The notes: generated by a model not told the origin, from the letters alone. DNA of 64,000 nucleotides from Chondrus crispus (GCF_000350225.1 NW_005178566.1:310001-374000), one strand, 5' to 3'. Counted from the first letter of the stretch, positions 45,825 through 56,140 are shown. Numbers and translations are program-made.

Positions 45825-46337
45825 TTAGCTGGCTATGTCTGCCTCTTCTGAATCCGAACGGGGCGGAACAGTAGAAGTTGTGGAATCATCTTCTCTGATA
45901 GGGGTGGGACCTCGTGTGGGAGGATTCTTACCGCGAGAAGGTTGATATTCTGCACAGAACGATGGGAAGCCACCATACCAGTTAAGTGGAATCATCACGT
46001 TGTTGCAAAATCTTTTTGCCCCGTTCTTTGCATTCTTTCGACATTCACTCTTGCAATCCCTGAACACCCGCTTGACCACATTGGCAATTCCTTTGTCTAT
46101 GCAAAACCCTTTGTCGTTGACAAACACAATTGTCCCGACTCCACATACATGTTCGCAGCGACCAACATTCACTTTACCATTCGACAATATCTCCATCACT
46201 CGCTTCTTCAAAATTCTTCTCAGCCGGTTCTTCGCAATCATTCGGCATCCATTTCCAGCTTTAGCTCCTGTGGTAAGAACCAAAAGAACAAGCAGAATGA
46301 GGACATTGGTAAATGCAGGGGTTTTGAAAAGCTTCAT
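45825..46337 (-). CDS. Small secreted cysteine-rich basic protein
   Basis: A 170-residue single-exon gene from ATG 46337. Residues about 10-27 form a signal peptide (VLILLVLLVLTTGAKA). The mature part is basic with eight Cys at 31, 61, 65, 79, 95, 99, 111 and 128, suggesting four disulphides. C61-x3-C65 and C95-x3-C99 give two CxxxC pairs, a layout seen in helical disulphide-rich peptides. The last 35 residues are Pro/Ser/Thr/Asp-rich and acidic. A TATATAA at 46509-46503 lies about 166 bp upstream. Family unknown; unlike the 7278 protein in cysteine pattern. Confidence 0.8.
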   Translation of the reverse strand: MKLFKTPAFTNVLILLVLLVLTTGAKAGNGCRMIAKNRLRRILKKRVMEILSNGKVNVGRCEHVCGVGTIVFVNDKGFCIDKGIANVVKRVFRDCKSECRKNAKNGAKRFCNNVMIPLNWYGGFPSFCAEYQPSRGKNPPTRGPTPIREDDSTTSTVPPRSDSEEADIAS

Positions 46338-46502
46338 TGTGACGACGAGGTTTCTTCAGTGACTTTTCTCCAACTCAATAGTATCCTGGAAGTAGTGTTG
46401 GTGAGAGATACTTTCAAGGGGAGAGGCCGAATAGTTCCTTTTTCTTTTCGTATATAGTGAGATTCTGATGGAATGGGGCGGTGTTTTGAATCCTGCCGCA
46501 GT

Positions 46503-46509
46503 TTATATA
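46503..46509 (-). promoter_or_regulatory. TATA box of the small secreted protein
   Basis: TATATAA on the minus strand, in the context AGTATATAAACTG. Confidence 0.5.
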
Positions 46510-46519
46510 CTAGTGCGAA

Positions 46520-48990
46520 TGCTTTCCTGGGATGGATTGAATACAGGATGGCGCTGCAGTGTATTTTACGGCATTTATTGTCTCACGAAAACGTAGAAGA
46601 TAGACACGTACATATGCTTATGAAAAACCCAGTTGTTCTGCAAAGTTAATAGAAGAACCCCCCGTTCCTTACAGTTGAATAGTCCAGGAAATTACACCAT
46701 GCTTCCAAGTAAGGAAGAATCTGGGCACGGCTTTCTATCTTGTATGAAGCGACTCGGTATGCGGCATTTTACATATAGAACGCTCCCTTTTTAAAAACGA
46801 TATTCGCATAGTGGAGGAGGCACACTTCCAGCGAGGAACGATAGCGTTTCCGTACAAGAATTATGTATCGGTTTATGAATAGACACCATTTCAAGCACTT
46901 GTATTTAAATCGCATCTCATAGTTTATTCTCGTTTTCAGTTTCAATTGAAGCTTTTCTATCTTCCTCCGGTTTACAGCAGATTCTCATCATTATAATAAA
47001 ATATGCTTCTCAACTACCCTCCCTCCTCGATTCCTCGTGAGTCTATGAAGGAATGTTTTATTTACACCAATCAGGTTTGCTCGTTTACATGCAATTGTCT
47101 GCAGATCGCAAATGTCGTTGTTGTATCGAGTATCCTCGTTCGTTCGTGAATATGCGGCACACGCTTCAAATGTCGTCAGTCTCGAGAAGCTCTTTGAGAG
47201 CCTTTCTGGATTTTTTTTGCAGCACTATACACTGCTGCACTACGTATTGATGCCATTGTACAACTACAGTGTACACAATCGTACAGTGATTCGGGTTTCT
47301 TGTGCAGCAGCATACTGTAGTACGGATTGCTCAAGGGTACAGTACCGTTGGTACTGTATTTTCGTCTCTCTTGCTAGTCATGAGCTCTGAAACCGCATAA
47401 ACAGCAGAATAATGCATCGTTAGCTGCTGGCCATTTGTAATTCGTGGGGTGCGTATCATTTTGTCCGTGGTGTGACTTAGGATACTGTACATCCATAGCG
47501 CGGAGAAGCGGCACAGTACAGCCGTTCTGGTGTGCGTGCCCATCAATTTGCGAGCAGAGTAACCTGTGCAGAGAGCGCGCTTTGTGGTCTATTTTTGTCA
47601 CCCCATTCTTGCACTAGATTGCAACTGTATATCAAAATCAGTGCCTGCTTCGTAGTTTGAACTAACAGCATTCACTTGCATGCCGCTTGAATTCCACTGA
47701 AGGGCTTTGTCGCCATCTGCGACATACAACCATGCATTTCTTTTAGAATTTTCGTCCAGCACGAATCGAATTGAATCAGTACTGTAACGGTGTATGTAGG
47801 GACAACAACGATGCCTCCGTCTGCCCGAGGGAGAGGACGAAGGATCCTTGCACAGGGTCTTGAGCCGGCGGTCGCATCCGACCTCTGGTTCCCGTGTACA
47901 GAATCCGTACATTGCCTGTGGTATGAGTTTGATCATCATCAGCATATCCACGGATGCGTTTCTACAGACACAGTAATAATAAGTCGAACGAGCCATTAGG
48001 AGAAGTGAACAACCCGTTTTGGGAACGGCAGGCACCCCTGACAGCGGGGCACGATCCGTGCTGCTTCTATTGACGCCCTATTTCACACTGCGGAGGAAAA
48101 GAGAGGAAGATGGAGCAGAGAGAGTGAGGAGACGGTAACGCTTAAACAGGGAATTAGTTTTCTCAGTACACCTGTCTCCATAACAGTGCAGCAGTTGTTG
48201 CTTTGTCAGAGGAGGGGCGGCAGCGGTGGCCCTATTGTCTCTGAAGAGCCACTACAGGCCTCCCGGAAGGAAGCAATTTCATGGAGGGATCGGGAGTTGA
48301 TGGAAATGGGTCAGGAGATGATTGACATCGAAAGCTGGATACTGTATTCCCAACCAGCCATGGCATCTCTCTTTGTCTTGATGCTTTGTCTACCGGCTGA
48401 CGGGTACATACGCATCGTGGCAGGCGGGACAAACGGGGACAAACGTACAGTAATGTTACTCAAAAGGGCTTGTTTCACGAGGGTGGGGTTCAGCGCAGTG
48501 CAAACATTGCAGATGTCCGCACTACGTACAGTACCAAGGGTATCCTACTGCCGAAAAAGTCATATCCGCACTCGGAGCGTGTCTGCACTTGTAGTCAGGA
48601 GACAAGCCCTACATTCAGAAGGTACTTGTACATGACACGATATCAACCAGGGGACAACCTGCGATATCAGCATACAGTAGTGCGACAGTGCCGGCACGAC
48701 ACACAGCACTGTATGTCGCCAAACGCAACGCACCTGCTCCTGCATGTGTGGTGATTTTGTAGTGATATTGAGGAGCATGCCCAGTTGTCGCAATCTTTTG
48801 AAAAACCACTGTTATGGACGGTGCCCTAGGGCATCCTTCGATAACACCGCTGTTATCGCAATATTGGGCAACGGATGAAACGAAACAGACAGCTACGACG
48901 GGGTGTGCGGAGGCTATATCGACGGAGACAGTTTCGACCTGTGCGTTTTTGTAATTTAATTGGGTATGCTTTCCTCGGGGGTCAGCCGAG
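46520..48990. other. No gene recognised
   Basis: Frames such as minus 47598-48035 lack domains and start context. TACAGTACC-gtt-GGTACTGTA at 47338-47358 is a perfect hairpin. Confidence 0.45.
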
Positions 48991-48999
48991 AGACAAGTG

Positions 49000-49125
49000 T
49001 GTTGTCACACGGGGCACACTCGGGCCGATATCATCTCTCGGGCCTCCCATGCGCCCTCGGCTCCGCCTCGAGGAACATGTCCAGCCCTCGGGCTGATATT
49101 GGCCCTCTTGCCGCGTGTGACAACG
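49000..49125. mobile_element. Foldback/MITE-like element
   Basis: TGTTGTCACACGG at the left is mirrored by CCGCGTGTGACAAC at the right; GGCCGATAT and ATATTGGCC continue the pairing inward. About 126 bp, GC-rich against an AT-rich flank. A related half occurs at 45286. Confidence 0.6.
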
Positions 49126-49977
49126 CATACATGACACATAACTTTTTTTTGTATTCCTAGGTTCACCGTTATATCCCTGGGTAAACCGTACGTTGTTCAT
49201 GCTCACTTCCTTGTGTTCTTGCTGCATAGTACCGACTTGCTTTGCGTGTTCTGCACCACCAAACAGGAACAGTATCTGATATGCCGTGAAGGCACACGCC
49301 TGCAGGATCAACAAACCGTATTCTTGACTCTTGAACTGAATATATATATTACCTTAAAACGAATCTCATGTTGCACGTCATACTGAAATATACTGTACCG
49401 AAGGGTGTACCCAAGGGTACAGTCTATTCGGCAAGGGACATTCTGCCCTTTTGGCCCGATCAGTAATGTTCCGAATGTTTGACAGCGGTTATATTTTTCA
49501 TCTTTCCTTTGCTGAAGTTCCAACGAGCAGCAATGGATACTGTACCCTAGGGTAGCATTTCCCGTACCTATGGCGTGCAAGCCAACGTTCCCTGAGAGTT
49601 AATAATGCTTGCCGTTTGCCGACAGTTGCTTGACGCTTGATCAGGAGGCAGAGGAGCGCTGTTGATGTTCCCCTGGTCTTCACCGACAAGTCTTACAGTC
49701 GGGCTTCCGTAACCTCAGCTATACCCGTTCTGTGACATGTCTACATGTGCAGGCCAGGTGCATCTTGGAACCAATTGGATCCTCCCCTTCGCAGAGCTGA
49801 CAAAACGACTTTATGATTCGAATGCTACGTGACCCCGCGTGAAGTCATCAGTGTAAGTGCAACGAAAACTTTCTCACTGGAATAGAGAACAATGAGCTGG
49901 TGCTATTGATTGATGATGACCGCAAAATTTTTCCGGAGAGAGTCATAAATTCATAAACGAGGACCACAATAACACTT

Positions 49978-50411
49978 TGTGATGAAAGGGAGTGCCCCCT
50001 GGCCAGGAGGCAGGTGGAGAGTGTGCACAGTATATGTAGTAGCAATATCTGACAGAGCTATAAGGAACGGAACGTAGGGGAAGATCGTAGAAAGGAGGAT
50101 CGTTAGCGATATCCAACAGTCGCCGCAATCTGAATTGTAGTGAGGTGAATGGAAGCGTTGAAGTGGTGAGGAAGCAGAGGCCGCGGTGTTTGAGCGTGCT
50201 GTAAGAGGGTGATGAGCAGCAGAGGCCTTGGTGTTGGAGCGTGTGTTGTAAGAGGGGGCGCTTGACAGTCGCCGTACAGTTGAAAATTTTGGTAAAGTTA
50301 AACTCGCGATCACTTGCGTTGAGCATCGGTGCGCAGCAGAATGCGCCACGGGACCATAGCCTGTGATAAAAGGGAGTGCCCCGTGGTCGGGGGGCACTCC
50401 GTTTTATCACA
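49978..50411. mobile_element. MITE-like element with 21-bp inverted ends
   Basis: TGTGATGAAAGGGAGTGCCCC at 49978-49998 pairs with GGGGCACTCCGTTTTATCACA ending at 50411 (two mismatches). An extra internal copy of the end at 50362 makes a tight hairpin with the right end. Frames inside are not coding. Confidence 0.7.
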
Positions 50412-50480
50412 TACATCAAATACCTCGTCGATTGCAGGAGCTTTGAGATATCCTTCGAATATAGGAATAGAACACCAGAA

Positions 50481-50487
50481 TATAAAG
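50481..50487 (+). promoter_or_regulatory. TATA box of the membrane protein gene
   Basis: TATAAAG, 123 bp before ATG 50604 and 70 bp after the MITE-like element. Confidence 0.55.
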
Positions 50488-50603
50488 GGAGGGCCATTTC
50501 CATATCACACATAATACCGCAACAATGTCTAAGAGGTCCGCTAGATTGTCGCAAGCACTTTATCTTGCGCCTCTTCATTGCTTCGAAGTAATAGTGCTAC
50601 GCA

Positions 50604-51704
50604 ATGATTGTTGCACAAGTACCTCTCGCCTCGGAAATTGCAAACTTGCTGAACTTCTTTATCTGTGACATCATCTTTGTCGCAATAATCATGAAAACAA
50701 CGTCGGTCCTAGCCGGTATGTGGAATCAGTTTCAGATTTCTAAGTCCAAGGGCTTGTATCTCCATTCAATTCCGCTTCCTCATGTTGGTGGTGGCATCGT
50801 AATGAGGCAATCACTCTCTCTCGTGGCATTGGTACTGATTCGAGTGTCTGTGATAGCTGCCATTTGCGTCAGCAACTTCGGACTTCAAGGGCGTTCGCAA
50901 CCATCTTTCACTTCAAGAGATGTGTCCATTCGCCGGCCAGGTCCGTTTCCGAAAATGCCCCCATTCGAAATTCCTGACTACTTGTTTGATACAACACAGA
51001 TCCGACAGCGCTGCTTGTACAACGGAGACGGGGACATTGAGTTTGCATCAGTTCTTGATGAAAAATGTTTTCCGCGAATGAGAACTGAATTGTACATTAA
51101 GACCCTTGCGTTGAAGTTTGTCAATATAACACGAACACTGAAGAATTGTAAGCAGGTCAAGACTATCCCGCCCCTTTTTACTGTCGTGCAATGCGACGAT
51201 ATCGATATGAATTGTCAAGGCCCGCATATAAACACTGGGATATTAGATCCTAGATCATGTGAAGCTGTTGTGTATGATGGGGATGTATCATGGCATTGCC
51301 CTTATCGAAATGGCTTCCGCATTGATAACAGTACGGCACAAGAAGCAAAATGTCGCAAGGTGGGAGCGAAAAGAAACGACATACAGTTGTGGACGACTCT
51401 GTACAGATTCCATACTTTTGACGCGCTCGAGGCCCTGTTCGGGGCTGCATATGGTGTGCAAACTAGCATTAAGCAGGATATTCCGGGCGAAATCAAGAAT
51501 GTAACGAACGTTACACTCTGGTGGCTGATACCGATAGCATGGGTCATCCTTGTTCTATTGGCGAGCAGTATATGGGTAGTGGTGATGCGGTGTTATGGCA
51601 TCACTCCTATCGCGCATGATGAGAAGTCGTTGGTGAGAATGTTGGAAGAAAAGTCAGACATTGAATCAAGTACTGCGTCCAACGGGGTGGAAGTCGAGTG
51701 GTGA
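50604..51704 (+). CDS. Predicted type I membrane protein with Cys-rich outer domain
   Basis: 366 residues from ATG 50604. ATG 50802 (residue 67) is a good alternative because it directly starts a signal-like sequence, RQSLSLVALVLIRVSVIAAICV. The outer region (about 95-300) contains roughly ten Cys and glycosylation sites NIT, NST and NVT. One membrane helix follows at 305-328 (LWWLIPIAWVILVLLASSIWVVV), then a 38-residue acidic cytoplasmic tail. No family recognised. A spliced or upstream ORF at 50525 was seen but not linked. The intact frame and topology support a host gene. Confidence 0.75.
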   Translation: MIVAQVPLASEIANLLNFFICDIIFVAIIMKTTSVLAGMWNQFQISKSKGLYLHSIPLPHVGGGIVMRQSLSLVALVLIRVSVIAAICVSNFGLQGRSQPSFTSRDVSIRRPGPFPKMPPFEIPDYLFDTTQIRQRCLYNGDGDIEFASVLDEKCFPRMRTELYIKTLALKFVNITRTLKNCKQVKTIPPLFTVVQCDDIDMNCQGPHINTGILDPRSCEAVVYDGDVSWHCPYRNGFRIDNSTAQEAKCRKVGAKRNDIQLWTTLYRFHTFDALEALFGAAYGVQTSIKQDIPGEIKNVTNVTLWWLIPIAWVILVLLASSIWVVVMRCYGITPIAHDEKSLVRMLEEKSDIESSTASNGVEVEW

Positions 51705-52560
51705 CGAAGAAGTGTTTGATTGACACCCACGATAGAAGCGTATCTGCTCAATTTGAGGCACAGTGTAACGATTAAGCCATAGCTTAGTCTTATGACTCAT
51801 GATGCACGAATGCATGCAACTTTGCAAATGCTGAGAATTCAACACCCCAACAAAGAAGCTAGGATAACGTAGTTCCGGTCTATGGTTTCTCATGCAATTT
51901 GGGAATGAACAATGAGACTGTCCTTTGTAGCACATGATGGTGAGGCAAAATTCCCTAATGACGAGCTTTTCGCTGACTGTATGATTCTGGCGTACATTCC
52001 AGGGTGCAACGTATGTGCATCGCTGGACGACTACTGGTATGACAAGTCGTACTCAGCTGAATTGGGGCCGGAACGGCTGGCTGACGTAAGCGTGCGGTAG
52101 GAACGTCAGGACGTGCATTGTTACGAGAGCACGCCGGGGCTAGAGGGTAGAAGTCCCGGAGAACGCTCGCCGTCGCGAACGGAATGTGGCCGGAGGCCCC
52201 CAGTTTGGCCAGTTGGCGGCTTGGGGCGACTCCCGCCAATATCGGGGCCGCCGCTCAGGCGGACCCCTCGTAGTTTTATTTGTTATAGTAGGTTGTCAGT
52301 TGTAAGCGAGTGGGCGACCCCTTTAAAAAGGGGGCTCCCAGCGCCTCGCCATGTGCGGGGCACAGACTCCCGAGTAAAGTTTACCGTCAACTGTTGCAGG
52401 GCGGCGAGCTACCGTGATAAAAGCACCAGAGAAGAAGGAGCATTGGGAGAAGGGTGATCGATATACTGCAGTAGGCCTACACACAGATTTCGATCAGTGC
52501 ACAATAGATACTGTATTCATGTAGCCTTACAGCTTCACTAGGTCTTTCCGCCAGTTGTAA
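51705..52560. other. No gene recognised
   Basis: GC-rich segment 52080-52400 with CCGGGGC words, otherwise AT-rich. It is the left flank of the young LTR element. Confidence 0.45.
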
Positions 52561-52565
52561 GGTAT

Positions 52566-52831
52566 TGTGAGATATTTTTAGGGAAAAATTGCATTTTACT
52601 GTAGAGGGAGATTTTATTCTGTAGTCCGAGATTTTATTTGAATTTTAGAGAAGCGCAGGCGGACGGCCCGGCGGAATCCGGGCCGGATGCGTGGACGCTT
52701 CTGGAAGGAATTTCGTAGAAATAAAAGAGAGAGGGTGACGGGCGCGGCGGGGGAGGGGGGACACCACTCGACGAACCCTCACCACGAACGGCGCGCTCCC
52801 CAGAACCGCCTCCCCCATTTCACCGACAACA
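52566..52831 (+). repeat. 5' LTR
   Basis: TGTGAGAT...CCGACAACA. It contains AAATAAAAG (possible polyadenylation signal) and ATG 52687 in frame with gag. Confidence 0.95.
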
Positions 52832-54804
52832 TGGTACTCTTGTGGAGGGCCGACGCAGACACAAGTGCGGGCCCTAACCCTGTTACCTACGATGGGTCGA
52901 ACGGGTCAGATGTTTCCAAGTTTCTGTTCGTATACGAGAACATCATTATGCGCGGCAAGCCTGACGAGGAGAAGGCAGGAGCTATTCTATGCCACCTCGA
53001 GGGTGCCGCGTTCGACTATTACTATGAAACGTATAGTCATAATGGGAGTCTGACCGAGGCCGCCAGTAACTGGGACGGTGTGAAGAGCGCCCTGTCTGAC
53101 CGTTTTACGGAGGCACCGAGGCCAGAAGAAAACATCCAGAAGGCTATGAGTTGCCGACTGGATGGTAAGAACTTGCTTACTTCGATGGATGAAATGGACA
53201 AGCTCTACAGAAGGGCTGGTTTCAACGACGAGGCAAAGTACGGCTTGCTTCGCAATGCCGTAATGGCACATTTGGATGTTGCTCAGTTCGCGATCTATCG
53301 TTCTCCGACGACGTACGAAGAACTGATGAAGACCGTGAAGGATTTTGCTGCAGGCCGTGACGCCTTCAAGGCGGCGAAAACTGCTGCGCAGTCCGATGAA
53401 CCTGTGACGCCCAAGCGCGTATTGATGCGTTCTGATGTGGATCCTCGACAGGAAAAGCTGGAGAACAAGGTAGACGCCATCACCAACCAGCTGGCGGAGC
53501 TGTCACTGATGATGAAGAAACGACAGACGTCAGGGGACAGTGATAGGAGTTGGACATGTTCCTATTGCAAGGAACCAGGGCATACAGCGACTCGTTGTCG
53601 TTCCAACCCACACCGTGATACTCGTTGCCCAACGTGTGGGAAGATTGGACACACGACGGAGACTTGCTGGTCCCGCTTTGCTAGAAAGAATGTGGCTCAT
53701 GCTCGTCCTCAAGGTAACGCTGGCGCAGGAAGCACTTATGGCCCCAAAGCAGGGGGTTCTGCCAACGACGCCGGTGACAAGGCCACCAGAGACTCAAAGC
53801 AAGTCACGGTCATAACTGAGACCCCCAAGGGAGAATTGGTGGCAGCTACGAAACGCAACGCCGAAGGAGAGGCCTTGCCGAAGCAGTCGAAGAACCGTGA
53901 AGAAGTTTCGATCCCGAGGCTGCTGAATCCCACTCCAGTAGCTCCTAGGGGAACTCTCCCCTGGAATGAGTCGCTGAGAGTGCCGAGAGTGAAGCCTGCA
54001 CGCCAGAAGAAGAAGAATGTTTCAAAGAAAGCGGCACTCCAGGAGCACGTCGGCAAGTATAACGTCGTGTCAGAGCTGGCGAATGCGCCGTCTGGTCTAA
54101 CATTTGGACAACTTGTCCGTGGAGACGCTGAAGGAGCAAGGAAGGAGATGGAACGCCTTCTATCCAGGAGATTAGGGCGTTCTCGCGGGTTTGCGGGCCA
54201 CACGGATGTCTTCCCGAGGCGTCTTCGGGTAGTTACTGTTCAAGTTTATGGAACCGATGCTCAAGCACTACTGGATTCGGGTGCGGTGCCGAACATCATG
54301 TCGCCGCACCTCATGAAGAGACTTTCTCTGACGCCAGAGAGTACGAAGAAACACATCACTGTGGCAGATGGGAAGAGCTCCCCTTGTGTTGGATCACTGC
54401 GCCAGGTCCCCGTCTCGTTTGGGGGACTGGTGAGCATGATGGACTTCCTTGTCGTTACGGGAACACCGTACGACGTCATCGTGGGGATGCCGTCGTTAGA
54501 GGAGCTCCAAACGTGCATTGACTTGGGGCAACAGCATGTCCAAGTAACTGTGGGTGCGGAGACGATTCGACTAAGTCTTGAGATGGATGAAAACCATAAG
54601 AAGCCGGGATCTGCTACCGACAGTGAGGACTTCACGTCAGACTCGGGGGCCGTGCCGGCTGACTCGACTGACACGGATGAAGACTTCGTCCTTTCGCTGC
54701 GTGAAAGGGTGCCGTTTGAACCAGACCTTGCCTGGGCGGGAGCAGTCACTGAGGACGAAGATCCTCATGCTGGACTTCCGGACCTAGCTGAGGAAGGCTC
54801 ATAG
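52831..54804 (+). CDS. gag: Gag-protease polyprotein of the young element
   Basis: From ATG 52831 about 657 residues; the frame also opens at ATG 52687 inside the LTR. It has a Gag capsid region near the start (VSKFLFVYENIIMRGKPDEEKAG..., SDRFTEAPRPEENIQ), a coiled segment, then two zinc knuckles (CSYCKEPGHTATRC near 53556 and CPTCGKIGHTTETC near 53628), which package RNA. After a basic linker comes an aspartic protease with LLDSGAVPNIMS near 54268 and a YDVIVGMPSL strand. It ends with an acidic tail and TAG at 54802. The next frame, RT, continues in the same phase past this stop. Confidence 0.9.
   Translation: MVLLWRADADTSAGPNPVTYDGSNGSDVSKFLFVYENIIMRGKPDEEKAGAILCHLEGAAFDYYYETYSHNGSLTEAASNWDGVKSALSDRFTEAPRPEENIQKAMSCRLDGKNLLTSMDEMDKLYRRAGFNDEAKYGLLRNAVMAHLDVAQFAIYRSPTTYEELMKTVKDFAAGRDAFKAAKTAAQSDEPVTPKRVLMRSDVDPRQEKLENKVDAITNQLAELSLMMKKRQTSGDSDRSWTCSYCKEPGHTATRCRSNPHRDTRCPTCGKIGHTTETCWSRFARKNVAHARPQGNAGAGSTYGPKAGGSANDAGDKATRDSKQVTVITETPKGELVAATKRNAEGEALPKQSKNREEVSIPRLLNPTPVAPRGTLPWNESLRVPRVKPARQKKKNVSKKAALQEHVGKYNVVSELANAPSGLTFGQLVRGDAEGARKEMERLLSRRLGRSRGFAGHTDVFPRRLRVVTVQVYGTDAQALLDSGAVPNIMSPHLMKRLSLTPESTKKHITVADGKSSPCVGSLRQVPVSFGGLVSMMDFLVVTGTPYDVIVGMPSLEELQTCIDLGQQHVQVTVGAETIRLSLEMDENHKKPGSATDSEDFTSDSGAVPADSTDTDEDFVLSLRERVPFEPDLAWAGAVTEDEDPHAGLPDLAEEGS
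52832..52849 (+). promoter_or_regulatory. Primer-binding site
   Basis: TGGTACTCTTGTGG starts immediately after the 5' LTR. With the last A of the LTR it also forms the ATG of gag. Confidence 0.6.
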
Positions 54805-55398
54805 TACGAGCCGGCAGATGAGAAAGAGAAAAGAGATGAGAAGGAGGAACTTCTCATGTCTAAGCTGAGCCATATCAGCAGAGAGAACGCCGACCGCATA
54901 ATATGTTCTATCAAGAGTATGGGAATAGCTGCATGGTCTTTGGACGACCTCAGGCCGGCAGATGTCCCTGTGTCACATTCGTTTGAGTTAAATGACGACA
55001 GGCCCATTTCGCACGCCGTTCGGAGGCTCCCTCGGAGACACAACGCGGTAGTGCGTGAGGAGATCGAGAAGATGCAGAAGGCAGGGATCATTACCCCCTC
55101 TGTAGCTCCTTGGTCGTTTCCGGTCGTCATCGCAACGAAGAAGGACGGGAAACCTCGCTTCTGTGTGGACTACCGCGCGCTTAACCGGGTGATGAAGGCC
55201 GACAAGTGGCCGTTGCCCAAAATGGAAGAGATATTCGACGACCTTGAAGGAAGCAAAGTGTTCACTACCCTGGACTTGCTCTCGGGTTATTGGCAAGTGC
55301 GGATGGCTTCATGGTGCAAAGAACAGACGACGTTTGTCTGTCGGTCCGGGACGTGCAAAGGTACCGGGAAGCGAGTGGGGAGACGTCGCGTGACATAG
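54805..55398 (+). pseudogene. pol: Reverse transcriptase N-terminal part, truncated by cargo
   Basis: It is in phase with gag-protease, after TAG. It shows SFELNDDRPISHAVRRLP, PWSFPVVIATKKDGKPRFCVDYRALN and FTTLDLLSGYWQV (first catalytic Asp). Homology ends around TTFVCR.GT at 55355; YxDD, connection, RNase H and integrase are absent. The remaining codons to TGA at 55398 are cargo read in the sense direction. Confidence 0.85.
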
Positions 55399-56140
55399 CA
55401 AAGTTCACTCGCTTCCTCTTCCCTCTATTCTGGCTACACCAATTGTCGATAGCCAGAATAGCGTCCATACGCGTCGAGCACTCCTTACCGAAGGAAGAGT
55501 TGAAGCCCCGGCGGGCGGTGCCGTTCGCAGAGGGCACGCGATCGAAGGTCATCGTGTAGAGAAGTATCATGTACTTCTCTGGACTCCCCTCTCCGACGGC
55601 GTAGTAGCAACCCTTGACCTCGCCGTTACCGCCATCAGAGCACCAGACAAATTCGACGACCCACTCTGGGTCGTCGCAGCAGGTGTACTCCGTCCCGTCG
55701 CTGTGGCTCTCGGTGAGCCCCAGCCGGTAGCAGCGGTCGGAGGTGAACCATGCCTCGCGAGCGAGGCGGGCCGATACGAAGGCCAACACATGGGCCCCGA
55801 AGAGAAGCCGGGCCCCGGCGGCGGATACGGCCGCTACGACGGACGCCCGATTGCCCACTTCCTTATATTTGATTCGGAAAGAACCATCTCCTACTTGGTA
55901 CCGAAGCGCGGAGACGTCGGAACGTCCCGCGTGCTCCCAAAGGTCAGAGAGATGTTCGGCATTACTTGGGTCTTCGAAGTCGATGAAGGGGCAATTCACG
56001 CCATGAGACGCCCTTTCGGTGACGTCCTGGCCGTTCTCTCGCCACACGCCCGCTGAACGGCGGGCGGCCCTAGTGGCGATAGCGCGGCGTGGTACCTTCC
56101 CGCCGGTGGAAGCCCTCGCCGTCTGCTTGGTTCGAGCCAT
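55265..56140 (-). CDS. Histone H3-tail-like protein fused to an unknown domain (retrotransposon cargo)
   Basis: A 291-residue frame from ATG 56140. Residues 2-30 match the canonical H3 tail at 22 of 29 positions: ARTKQTAR is exact, then A-STGGK-V-PR-R-A-I-AT-R-AAR-R-SA. In H3 numbering, K4 and K14 are kept, while K9 is Ala and K18, K23 and K27 are Arg. Residues about 31-237 hold many Trp, Tyr and Cys (for example TCCDDPEWVVEFVW) and show no histone fold; I recognise no family. A basic patch NRGKRKR lies at 238-244. The last 30 or so residues are antisense to RT, so the native C-terminus was lost on capture. A weak TATA-like AAATATAC lies near 56535. No stop or shift interrupts it. Confidence 0.75.
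   Translation of the reverse strand: MARTKQTARASTGGKVPRRAIATRAARRSAGVWRENGQDVTERASHGVNCPFIDFEDPSNAEHLSDLWEHAGRSDVSALRYQVGDGSFRIKYKEVGNRASVVAAVSAAGARLLFGAHVLAFVSARLAREAWFTSDRCYRLGLTESHSDGTEYTCCDDPEWVVEFVWCSDGGNGEVKGCYYAVGEGSPEKYMILLYTMTFDRVPSANGTARRGFNSSFGKECSTRMDAILAIDNWCSQNRGKRKRVNFAMSRDVSPLASRYLCTSRTDRQTSSVLCTMKPSALANNPRASPG

Noticed and set aside
47598-48035. 145-codon minus-strand frame with several Cys
   Set aside because: No signal peptide and no TATA box; Cys spacing not patterned.
49943-50578. Minus-strand 211-codon frame
   Set aside because: Runs through the MITE-like inverted repeats, so it is unlikely to be coding.
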